Below are positions 7,384-13,915 of a DNA stretch of 18,411 bases, in pieces; position 1 is the stretch's first letter; each line of letters opens with the position of its first letter. A program made the translations under genes and the position numbers. Source of the DNA: JBBKWH01 sp037968855 (GTDB taxonomy: Bacteria; Pseudomonadota; Gammaproteobacteria; Pseudomonadales; Moraxellaceae); assembly GCA_037968855.1 (NCBI GenBank), contig JBBKWH010000093.1, positions 1 through 18,411 of the forward strand, written 5' to 3'. Below the pieces are notes generated by a model. The model had not been told where the DNA came from and ran no database searches. It saw only the letters and a list, made by a program, of their open reading frames with translations.

Positions 7384-8145
7384 ATGCAATGGTCACAACT
7401 GACATGGCAAGAGTTGCCCGATGTGCTCGCCGCAGTCAATGGTGCCGCCATGCTGCCCGTTGGCGCAACCGAACAACATGGCCCGCACATGGGCAGCGGC
7501 ATGGATACCACCATCGTTGAGCGGCTATGCAGCGTGGTGGCCGAACAAACCGGTGTGCCGATGTTGCCACCACTACCGTATGGCTGCTCATTGGGTCATA
7601 GCCAACGCTGGCCCACCACCATTGCCCTAAAGCCAACGCTGTTGATTGAACTGGTCAAACAAATTGGTGATTGGGCCTATGTCAGTGGCGTGCGGCGTTT
7701 ATTTATCATCAATGGACATGTGACCAATGCCGCGCCGTTACGCTGCGCCCTTGAAATGCTACGCGCCGAATACGACGACCTGATGGTGGCAGTGATCAAC
7801 ACCTCAACCATTAGCGAACGCGTACGCGAGTTCCATTTTCGCGATGCCGAAGACTGGCACGCCAACCAAGCCGAAACCGCCTTAATGATGGCACTCGCGC
7901 CAGAAATGCTCCGGATGGACAAAATCGCCGAGGCCGATGACCCAGACCGCACCTGTGGTTGCGTGTTCTCTCATCCGGTCAACCGCACCAGCAAAAACGG
8001 TGTGACTGGCTATCCGAGTCGTGCCACTCGCGCCGATGGCGAACAATGGTTTACGTGGATGGTCGAAGACTTAGGCCAAGCCATCCGCGATGGCGTGAAA
8101 GAAAAACCACCCCTACCGATTGGCTACTACTCCCCCTACGCCTGA
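7384..8145 (+). CDS. Creatininase-family amidohydrolase
   Basis: A 253-residue protein of the creatininase superfamily, metal-dependent enzymes that open cyclic amides (creatinine amidohydrolase, FAPy deformylase ArfB and MftE relatives). The first metal cluster GATEQHGPHMGSGMDT supplies Glu30, His32 and Asp41. A second site NGHVTN (110-115) has His112, and HANQAET (159-165) has Glu164. In most family members the second motif reads NGHGGN; here GG is replaced by VT, which might change substrate fit. It is cytoplasmic, with no signal sequence. Its place between an uptake system and a glutamine synthetase suggests it releases ammonia or an amine from the imported compound. The exact substrate is unknown; calling it creatininase itself would go too far. 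Confidence 0.85.
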   Translation: MQWSQLTWQELPDVLAAVNGAAMLPVGATEQHGPHMGSGMDTTIVERLCSVVAEQTGVPMLPPLPYGCSLGHSQRWPTTIALKPTLLIELVKQIGDWAYVSGVRRLFIINGHVTNAAPLRCALEMLRAEYDDLMVAVINTSTISERVREFHFRDAEDWHANQAETALMMALAPEMLRMDKIAEADDPDRTCGCVFSHPVNRTSKNGVTGYPSRATRADGEQWFTWMVEDLGQAIRDGVKEKPPLPIGYYSPYA

Positions 8146-8152
8146 TTTGCCC

Positions 8153-8217
8153 GACGGATCGATCAGCCCCTATGCCAAAGCTTGTGTCTTGGCATGGGTC
8201 TGCCTGATCAATCCGTC
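8153..8217 (+). promoter_or_regulatory. Long intercistronic hairpin before the glutamine synthetase gene
   Basis: Bases 8153-8166 and 8204-8217 pair at 13 of 14 positions. Inside, ATGCCAA (8172-8178) pairs with TTGGCAT (8189-8195) and is flanked by CCC/GGG. The whole forms a roughly 65-nt extended stem-loop in the 120-bp gap between the creatininase and glnT genes. A T-rich stretch begins about 15 bases downstream (8232), too far for a standard terminator. An mRNA processing or stability element, or a repeat-family member, is likely. Confidence 0.65.
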
Positions 8218-8265
8218 AACTCGACATCACCGTTTTTCTTTTTATCGATTTCAAGAGTGCAAATC

Positions 8266-9705
8266 ATGAGTACTGCTACGCCAAAAAACAGCCACACCGC
8301 CATTGATGCCGCTCAACTGGCCAAAGAACTGACTCAACTGCCGCAATATAGCGATGAGTTTTTGACCACGCTACACGCCGACCTGAAAGCCAAAGGGGTC
8401 AAATACTGTATGGGCAGCTATGTCGATATTCATGGCATAGCCAAAGCCAAAATTGTCCCGATTGACCACTTGCCACAAATGGCCCGTGGCTCGGAGCGTT
8501 ATACCGGCTATGCGCTCGACGGCCTAGGCCAAAGTCCTAGCGATGACGAACTGGTCTCGGTGCCAGATCTACACCACATCGTGCAACTGCCATGGCAACC
8601 CGAAATTGCATGGATGCCTGCTGACAATGGTTTTCAGGGTCAGCCCTATGCACTCAACACCCGTGTGGCACTGAAAAAACAACTGGCCGAAGCCGCCAAA
8701 ATGGGCTTGGGTATGAATCTGGGCATTGAATGCGAAATCTTTTTGCTCAAGCAACAAGCCGATGGCTCGCTGACCGTACCTGATCCTGAAGACAACCTGA
8801 CCAAGTCCTGCTACGACGTGCAAAGCTTCCTCAACAGCTACAAGTGGGTTGATCAAGTGGCCAGTTGTATCAACGATCTGGGCTGGGATTTGTACTCGTT
8901 TGACCACGAAGACGCCAACGGCCAGTTCGAGTTTGATTTTCAATACAGTGATGCATTAACCAGTTGTGATCGGTTGATTTTCTTTCGCATGATGGCCAAG
9001 CACTACGCCAAAGAACAGGGCTTGATTGCGACCATGATGCCCAAACCGTTTGCCGACAAAACCGGCAACGCCGCGCACTTTAATATCTCGCTGTATGACT
9101 TGGTCAGTGGCAGTAATCTGTTTGCCTGCGACCCTAAAGATGACCCGCGTGGTCTGGGCCTGACCGAAATGGGCTATCACTTTATCGGTGGGATTTTAAA
9201 ACACGGGCGTGCCTTGTGTGCGGTGTTTGCCCCAACAGTGAACAGCTACAAGCGTCTGGTTCGTCGCGGTGCGATGAGCTATTTTTCGTGGGCACCCGTA
9301 TTTAACTCGTATGGCTCGAACAACCGCACCAACTCAGTCCGCGTACCATCTGGCGGTGGCCGGATGGAGTCGCGCAATGCTGACGGCGCAGTCAACCCGT
9401 ACTTGGCTGCCACACTGGCACTGGCCGCCGGACTTGAAGGCATCCGCGACAAAATCGATCCTGCCTTGCCCAACGAAGACAATCTGTATGCCATTAGCGA
9501 TGAAGAGCGCCAAGCACGTGGCATTGAGTTTTTGCCACAAACCTTGATGGAAGCGGTCGAAGCGTTTGCCGCCGATCCACTGGTCACTCAAGTGCTGGGC
9601 CAAGAACTACGCGACGAGTTTATCCGCTACAAGACCGAAGAATGGCAAACCTATCATTTGACCGTTAGCCAGTGGGAAACCACCCGTTATAGCCAAATGT
9701 TCTAA
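8266..9705 (+). CDS. glnT: Type III glutamate-ammonia ligase (GlnT-like glutamine synthetase)
   Basis: A 479-residue glutamine synthetase superfamily enzyme that joins glutamate with ammonia, or in close relatives with methylamine (gamma-glutamylmethylamide synthetase). Visible family motifs are VDIHGIAKAK (53-62, N-terminal loop), the glutamate/metal strand GIECEIFLL (153-161), GQFEFDF (219-225), the nucleotide site GNAAHFNIS (267-275), NRTNSVRVP (353-361) and ESRNADGAVNPYLAATLALAAG (368-389) with a substrate-binding Arg370. The length and the ESRNADGAVNPYLA segment fit the GlnT/type III ligase group better than the housekeeping GlnA. The ATG at 8266 was chosen; an in-frame extension to 8182 overlaps the intergenic hairpin. 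As last gene of the operon it would assimilate the ammonia or amine released upstream. GMAS activity is an alternative. Confidence 0.88.
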   Translation: MSTATPKNSHTAIDAAQLAKELTQLPQYSDEFLTTLHADLKAKGVKYCMGSYVDIHGIAKAKIVPIDHLPQMARGSERYTGYALDGLGQSPSDDELVSVPDLHHIVQLPWQPEIAWMPADNGFQGQPYALNTRVALKKQLAEAAKMGLGMNLGIECEIFLLKQQADGSLTVPDPEDNLTKSCYDVQSFLNSYKWVDQVASCINDLGWDLYSFDHEDANGQFEFDFQYSDALTSCDRLIFFRMMAKHYAKEQGLIATMMPKPFADKTGNAAHFNISLYDLVSGSNLFACDPKDDPRGLGLTEMGYHFIGGILKHGRALCAVFAPTVNSYKRLVRRGAMSYFSWAPVFNSYGSNNRTNSVRVPSGGGRMESRNADGAVNPYLAATLALAAGLEGIRDKIDPALPNEDNLYAISDEERQARGIEFLPQTLMEAVEAFAADPLVTQVLGQELRDEFIRYKTEEWQTYHLTVSQWETTRYSQMF

Positions 9706-9740
9706 GTGGGACACGCTTAGCCGATTAAAGTGATATGGAA

Positions 9741-9770
9741 AAACAGCAGGTTTTGGCCTGCTGTTTTTTT
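9741..9770. terminator. Rho-independent terminator between convergent glnT and cas2-3
   Basis: A 10-bp stem (9741-9750 with 9757-9766, core AACAGCAGG/CCTGCTGTT) with a six-base loop is followed by a run of seven T's. The stem is preceded by five A's on the plus strand, so it could also end leftward cas2-3 transcripts, which stop at 9791. Confidence 0.92.
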
Positions 9771-9790
9771 GTACAGCACTCATCCTGAGT

Positions 9791-12700
9791 TCATGAATTA
9801 CTCGCTTTCACTACCCCAAAAGACTCGTCATAAATCCAATCCCCATAATCGATAGATTCACTCGCACTGTTGTACTGCCGAAGCTCAATCCGACAACCGT
9901 CCTCAACCCGCAGGTCATAATGCTCGCACTGATCAATCAAGTCGTCAGCCGATAGTGCCAGCCAAGCCTGATCAATCAGAGGGTAGCGTTTAAAGTTGTT
10001 ATTCACACGAACATCATCTGGTATCAGCTTGCCATAGCGACTTTGTTTAAACTCTTTGGCAAAAAATCCAAGCACTTCATCTTCATACCTAAAAAAGAAT
10101 GATTGTTTTTTGGTATAGGCACGCAGTGGCGTTTTATCATATGGCGATAGCCCTAGAGACACCGCTGTTTGATGGCTAAAATAGCCTGCTTTTGTGATTG
10201 TGGCATCGTCAAATGCGCTAAAGTATTTTTGGGTAAAGGCTTCAATCCCACCATCATCATAGTAGGCCAAACGACAATACTGCCCATCAAACCGCAATCG
10301 TGCGTCAATCACCAACTGCGCATGACCAGACGCATGATCCCAAGGCAACAAACTAGCCAAATCTTGATCGCCATAAAAATTTTCGCGTTTGGTGGCGCGC
10401 AGTGTATTGCCCTCTTTTTTGTTGTATGGCTCATAACCAGGGTAGCAAAAGACGGCTTGTCGTTTGTTTTTATCGATCATTTGGCAATAAGCTGCGTTTC
10501 TTTGCATGATGGCAATATTGGGCTGTGTGACTTCAACCAAACGGTGTCGATTAATCCGGCCTGCCGTTTGCACCAAGGACTGACAGCTTGAGATATCTAT
10601 CACCCCCCAATCAAAACAATGATCTCGACCTACCTCTTCAACAGGTGTTGCAATCACAATAAATGGCACGTCCTCGTCTATGCTTTGCTTGGCATAGGCA
10701 ACAATTGCAGGGTCGGTTTGTAGATGGGTGCTGCCCTTTTGCCGTGATAACAATCGATCCAGATGAACCTCTTTACAATGGCGTGAGATCAACCAATCGT
10801 TGGCGTGATAACAAGCAATGCGCGCAGCCGGATAATGCTTGGCCAGATAGCGAGCTAATGTAACAGCGGTTTTGACGTGGGCAACGCGCACCAAGCCAAT
10901 TGACACACGTTTGCTTGCTTGCTCAGATCTGTTGTGTGGATCAGATTGTTTTAGTATCCAGTAATGCCGCTCATGTAGGCGTTGACAAGCTTGCAGCACA
11001 CCTGCTTGCCAGTCTTCAATACTGGCCTCTTGAGCCAGTTGTTGTAGCTCAGCCAATCGATGAATGGGCTTGTCTATTAATGCTGTTGCCAGTTGCTTAA
11101 GATGCTGCTGATATCTACTGACAAATGACGCCGAGTCACAGACCTGATTGAGCCAAACATCAGGCGCTAATTGGTTGTCCAAGATGCCATAGATCGCTGT
11201 TTGCGGTTGTTGGTATAAGGATTGGCGCATCCTTAAACCCGAATCAAAGGCTTGCTCAATACGCTTGGCAACACTGAGCGATAAGGTTGCCGAGGAGCAA
11301 ATCACACGACGGCCATACAGTGCCGATAACTGGACCACGCGTAACACCGCCATCAGTGAGGGTGGGTCATAGCTATCAATTTCGTCTAAGATCAAATCAC
11401 TACTCATGATTCTAAGCAGCGCTTTGACATGATGCCCTTGCCGACTTGGCTCACCGGCTGCAATGAGATAGTCAATGGTGGAGACCAATAGCGGCGAGGT
11501 GAGCACCGTCTGAGCGCGTGACGATGACGTTGCTTGACGTTGGTTTTGAAACAATGGCTTTAACCATTCCGGCAAAACATCTTCACTCCCCCAAACACTA
11601 AAATCTGCTTCTGGGCTGTTTTCATCCTCATCAATCAATATCTCTTTTGATTGAGTGGCCTCGTGCAGTTTGATGATGGTTTGATCACCCACGATCACCG
11701 CCAGCTCAGTGCTGTCTAAATGCATGGCATTTTTTAGCGCGGTTCCAGTTTGTAAGGTTAGCGATCTTAGATTCAAGGCGATAGCAACCCGTGGTTGCAC
11801 TGGGCATAAGCTACACAAGGCGCGTAGGTTCATACGGGTTTTGCCACTACCTGTCCCTGCAATATTAAAAATTAACGCGGGCCGATCTGGATGTTTTTGT
11901 TGCTGTTTACTTAAGGCTTGCGCGGCATGGTTCTGCCAAATAAAACGTCCGGATGATTTTTTGCAAATCGATTCTACCGTGGATTCACTTAAGCCTGTGA
12001 GTGCCAGGTCGCTGTGCATTTGCATGGCAATACGTGCCGCTCGATCTCCCACCTGTTGTAAATGCCACCACAACGGCTGATCGCGGTAACGCACATCGTG
12101 ATGGGTTTTGGTATTGGCATATAACGCATCTGGGGGACGCGCTGCATCTGGGGCTGCATAGGATTGTGCCGATACCGTATGATCGGCAAAGATCAAGGCC
12201 GCACGACTATGTAAAGCCAATGCTTTCCAATAATCATGGTCTGCTACGCTGGATGTCGATGTACTCGTTACAGTCGCTAAATCAGCGCAACGCGCAGCAA
12301 ACTTGCTGTCCAAACGCCGCATCCGATGCTGATGACTCTGAAAAATAGAATCGGGCAAATCGCCAGCACATTGATATTGCAAACGCTCTGGATCTTCTAT
12401 CTGACGAACATGACCATTGGCATTAGGGCCAACTACTCCTTGATCTTTAGCATTTCTATCACCTGCACTGAGCAAGGCATGATGGGTCACCACCAAATAA
12501 TCCACGGCTTCTTGTGCACTCTCTAAGCCGTTGGCATTGTTGACAAGCGTTCGATCACCAAGTGTGAGCTCTTTAATCTTATGGTCAATATTTTGCCATG
12601 CCTCTCCCCAGTTCCAGCCATTGTGCCGCAGTCGTTGCAATAGCTTCATCGATAGCCATTCGTGCCGAACTGGATCGGCAGAGATGCCTTGATGATCCGG

Positions 12701-13102
12701 CTTGAGCTTGTTTTGAAAACGCTGCGAGGCTTTGCCAATGTCGTGCATATCGCCAGCAGCACCGGCCAACAAGCTGGATGCTCGTACCCAATCGGGAATG
12801 ACTGGGCGCAGTTGATTGGCGCGGGTACTGGCAACCGGATAGCGGCCTTGTTCATCAAACCGATGTTTGGCCCCTACCGTCCAGAGTAGCTTCATGCTAC
12901 GGCGACCATGATTGATATAACACGCCACCGCAGTTTGCCGTGTTGCGACTCGGCGCATGGCTTGATGCAGCTCTTTAAGGCCCTCTTGCGTCATTGGGGC
13001 TGACCACGTGCGCTCGCCAACACGTGGGGCGTAACTGTCTAGGATGGCTCTGGTTTTTTTGAGTGCGCGTTTTTCGCAAGCTGAAATCAGCATGATATGC
13101 AT
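9791..13102 (-). CDS. cas3: Type I-F Cas2-Cas3 fusion (integration subunit plus nuclease-helicase)
   Basis: A 1103-residue fusion found only in type I-F systems. Residues 1-90 are the Cas2 part (MHIMLISACEKRALKKTRAILDSYA), which joins Cas1 for spacer integration. The HD nuclease follows with HDIGKA (120-125), candidate His147 (RHE), His207-His208 and Asp307. The SF2 helicase shows Walker A GTGSGKT (416-422), DEID (573-576) in place of DEAD/DECH, SSATLS (603-608), VIATPVEEVGRD and motif VI QTAGRINRHR (845-854). All core motifs look intact, so it should degrade Csy-bound DNA. It points away from the csy genes, unlike the usual cas1-cas2/3-csy order. An AAGGGA ribosome binding site precedes the ATG at 13102. 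Confidence 0.95.
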   Translation of the reverse strand: MHIMLISACEKRALKKTRAILDSYAPRVGERTWSAPMTQEGLKELHQAMRRVATRQTAVACYINHGRRSMKLLWTVGAKHRFDEQGRYPVASTRANQLRPVIPDWVRASSLLAGAAGDMHDIGKASQRFQNKLKPDHQGISADPVRHEWLSMKLLQRLRHNGWNWGEAWQNIDHKIKELTLGDRTLVNNANGLESAQEAVDYLVVTHHALLSAGDRNAKDQGVVGPNANGHVRQIEDPERLQYQCAGDLPDSIFQSHQHRMRRLDSKFAARCADLATVTSTSTSSVADHDYWKALALHSRAALIFADHTVSAQSYAAPDAARPPDALYANTKTHHDVRYRDQPLWWHLQQVGDRAARIAMQMHSDLALTGLSESTVESICKKSSGRFIWQNHAAQALSKQQQKHPDRPALIFNIAGTGSGKTRMNLRALCSLCPVQPRVAIALNLRSLTLQTGTALKNAMHLDSTELAVIVGDQTIIKLHEATQSKEILIDEDENSPEADFSVWGSEDVLPEWLKPLFQNQRQATSSSRAQTVLTSPLLVSTIDYLIAAGEPSRQGHHVKALLRIMSSDLILDEIDSYDPPSLMAVLRVVQLSALYGRRVICSSATLSLSVAKRIEQAFDSGLRMRQSLYQQPQTAIYGILDNQLAPDVWLNQVCDSASFVSRYQQHLKQLATALIDKPIHRLAELQQLAQEASIEDWQAGVLQACQRLHERHYWILKQSDPHNRSEQASKRVSIGLVRVAHVKTAVTLARYLAKHYPAARIACYHANDWLISRHCKEVHLDRLLSRQKGSTHLQTDPAIVAYAKQSIDEDVPFIVIATPVEEVGRDHCFDWGVIDISSCQSLVQTAGRINRHRLVEVTQPNIAIMQRNAAYCQMIDKNKRQAVFCYPGYEPYNKKEGNTLRATKRENFYGDQDLASLLPWDHASGHAQLVIDARLRFDGQYCRLAYYDDGGIEAFTQKYFSAFDDATITKAGYFSHQTAVSLGLSPYDKTPLRAYTKKQSFFFRYEDEVLGFFAKEFKQSRYGKLIPDDVRVNNNFKRYPLIDQAWLALSADDLIDQCEHYDLRVEDGCRIELRQYNSASESIDYGDWIYDESFGVVKASNS

Positions 13103-13177
13103 AGATTAGTCCCTTGGTCACAAATGGTTTTGATGCCCGCTAAATTAACAAGTTCAAACCAATAGCAGAATGATGTT

Positions 13178-13194
13178 GCGACATAGGCTGTCGT
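13178..13194. promoter_or_regulatory. Palindromic operator-like site, copy 1
   Basis: GCGACA-TAGGC-TGTCGT is a near-perfect 17-bp inverted repeat. It matches copy 2 at 13829-13845 at 15 of 17 positions. It lies about 75 bp upstream of the cas2-3 start and eight bases before a candidate -35 box reading into the repeat cluster. That position would suit a regulator acting on one or both transcripts. Confidence 0.65.
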
Positions 13195-13201
13195 TAGGTT
13201 A

Positions 13202-13230
13202 TTGCATGATACGTCGGAAAAATCTGATAT
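13202..13230 (+). promoter_or_regulatory. Candidate sigma-70 promoter reading into the repeat cluster
   Basis: TTGCAT (13202-13207) and TGATAT (13225-13230) are separated by exactly 17 bases. Transcription would begin near 13237, at the first CRISPR-like repeat. Both hexamers match four of six consensus bases or so, so this is a plausible but unproven promoter for the small guide RNA. Confidence 0.5.
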
Positions 13231-13235
13231 CATTG

Positions 13236-13380
13236 GCGCTCCACCGTATAGGTGGATGAGAAGGCCATGGGATTAAAGCTCAGGTTATGTAACAAAAGTT
13301 CACCACCGAGCAGGTGGTTTAGAAAGCCCACGTATCACTCTAAATAAGTGATCTTTACCACCGTGTAGGTGGTTATTTAA
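13236..13380 (+). CRISPR. Degenerate type I-F mini-array (three repeats, two spacers), probable regulatory guide RNA
   Basis: Three 28-nt units at 13236-13263, 13298-13325 and 13353-13380 share the type I-F layout: CCACC-N5-GGTGG stem, five-base loop and an eight-base 3' handle. The middle copy is best (starts GTTCA, loop GAGCA, ends TTTAGAAA, close to the Pseudomonas I-F repeat). The outer copies are eroded outside the stem, but the sixth base pair is kept by compensating change (T:A in copy 1, A:T in copies 2 and 3), showing selection for Csy4-recognisable hairpins. Spacers are 34 and 27 nt rather than the usual 32. Spacer 2 (13326-13352) matches the promoter region 100 bp downstream. This is not an ordinary immune array; a CreR/CreA-like RNA is the best reading. 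Confidence 0.8.
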
Positions 13381-13423
13381 TTAGAAACATTCTATTTCAT
13401 TTCTTGAATCCAAAAACATTCTC

Positions 13424-13452
13424 CCGCCCAAGTATCACTCTTAAAATCCTGT
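13424..13452 (+). promoter_or_regulatory. Partial self-target of spacer 2, with CC PAM, in the promoter of the KilAC gene
   Basis: CC at 13424-13425 is the type I-F PAM. The following 27 bases match spacer 2 at positions 1-5, 7-16, 18, 19, 21 and 27. The only mismatch in the first 16 is position 6, a base flipped out of the guide duplex in type I complexes. The match begins exactly at the spacer's first base and not in the flanking repeat. It overlaps or adjoins the candidate -10 boxes at 13442-13457. Confidence 0.75.
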
Positions 13453-13457
13453 ACTAT
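13442..13457 (+). promoter_or_regulatory. Candidate -10 region of the KilAC-gene promoter
   Basis: TAAAAT (13442-13447) and TACTAT (13452-13457) are two possible -10 hexamers about 100-115 bp before the KilAC start codon. Neither has a convincing -35 at 17 bases, so the exact promoter is uncertain and may need an activator. Both lie under or next to the spacer-2 target. Confidence 0.4.
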
Positions 13458-13463
13458 GATCAC

Positions 13464-13481
13464 ATCAGCAACCTTGCTGAT
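13464..13481. promoter_or_regulatory. 18-bp perfect palindrome just downstream of the promoter
   Basis: ATCAGCAA-CC-TTGCTGAT has eight-base arms in perfect inversion with only two bases between, better suited to a dimeric DNA-binding protein than to an RNA hairpin. It starts near the expected transcription start, a typical repressor position. Confidence 0.5.
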
Positions 13482-13522
13482 AAAAAAACGAGCTGCTCCC
13501 GTTCGAAAAGTAGCAGCCCGTT
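13481..13522 (-). terminator. Terminator-like hairpin on the minus strand
   Basis: Read on the minus strand, AACGGGCTGCT (from 13522) pairs with AGCAGCTCGTT (to 13487) over 11 positions with one G:U pair, and a seven-T run follows. On the plus strand the same stem has an A-C mismatch and no T-run. It would stop leftward transcription entering the control region, although no minus-strand gene is visible to its right. Confidence 0.6.
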
Positions 13523-13558
13523 GTGTTCCCCTACATCTGCATAAAGGAAGTACACCGC

Positions 13559-13837
13559 ATGAATGTAACATCTAGCAGTCTAACAATGACAGACGTTGCC
13601 AAAATTTTTGGCATACAACGCAAAACCTTGATCGAATGGCTGCAACAGCATCGCTGGATCTTTAAACGTCGTGATTCAAACATCTGGTCCGCCTATCAAT
13701 CCCACGTGCAATCCAAAGAACTGGTGGTTGTGCCGCGTGAGGTGATCAGTGCAACAGGTACGGTCAGACTGGTTCCACAAGTCCGTATCACGGCGGTTGG
13801 TTTATATGCACTGCAACAACACATCATAGCGACATAG
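13559..13837 (+). CDS. Small stand-alone KilAC-domain (phage antirepressor-type) DNA-binding protein
   Basis: A 92-residue protein that is little more than a KilAC domain, the C-terminal DNA-binding module of phage antirepressors. The helix-turn-helix LTMTDVAKIFGIQRKTLIEWLQQHRWIF is followed by WSAYQSHVQSKEL, a beta part with VRLVPQVRITAVGL, and a final helix. No BRO-N or KilA-N partner domain is present. The ATG at 13559 has an AAGGAAG ribosome binding site eight bases upstream; the frame stays open to a GTG at 13523 without such a site. It stands between the repeat cluster and csy1, and the palindrome at 13829 overlaps its stop codon. I infer a transcriptional regulator of the cas genes, probably captured from a phage; its target is untested. 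Confidence 0.83.
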   Translation: MNVTSSSLTMTDVAKIFGIQRKTLIEWLQQHRWIFKRRDSNIWSAYQSHVQSKELVVVPREVISATGTVRLVPQVRITAVGLYALQQHIIAT

Positions 13838-13845
13838 ACTGTCGC
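13829..13845. promoter_or_regulatory. Palindromic operator-like site, copy 2
   Basis: GCGACA-TAGAC-TGTCGC is a perfect six-base-arm inverted repeat overlapping the KilAC stop codon and lying about 100 bp before csy1. Copy 1 is at 13178-13194. No T-run follows directly, so a protein operator is more likely than a terminator. Confidence 0.68.
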
Positions 13846-13875
13846 TGCATTGCTTACCCCCCCTTTTCAAAACGA

Positions 13876-13915
13876 CTTGGCGCTGTATAGTTAGCGCCAA
13901 GTTTGATGTTTTTTT
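13876..13915 (+). terminator. Terminator or attenuator between the KilAC gene and csy1
   Basis: CTTGGCGCT (13876-13884) and AGCGCCAAG (13893-13901) are perfect nine-base inverted arms with an eight-base loop, followed by TTTGATG and seven T's. It should end KilAC transcripts. The loop holds TATAGT (13886-13891), a possible -10 box with a weak TTTTCA 16 bases upstream, so the same element could be an operator over a csy1 promoter. Only 25 bases separate it from the csy1 start. Confidence 0.75.

Noticed and set aside
8182..8265. N-terminal extension of the glutamine synthetase by 28 residues
   Set aside because: The extension overlaps the intergenic hairpin, reads as non-family sequence, and the ATG at 8266 gives a normal N-terminus.
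13326..13447. Spacer-target identity explained as a plain tandem duplication
   Set aside because: The match stops abruptly at the repeat boundary on the left, the flanks on both sides are unrelated, and a CC PAM sits at the target edge. Duplication followed by drift cannot be fully excluded.
13474..13575. Short basic reading frame starting with TTG in the leader before the KilAC gene
   Set aside because: It has no ATG or GTG start and no ribosome binding site, and it runs through the hairpin and into the KilAC gene. Kept only as a remote leader-peptide idea.
13876..13901. Inverted repeat before csy1 read as another CRISPR-type hairpin
   Set aside because: The arms (CTTGGCGCT) and the eight-base loop do not resemble the I-F repeat stem, and a T-run follows as in terminators.
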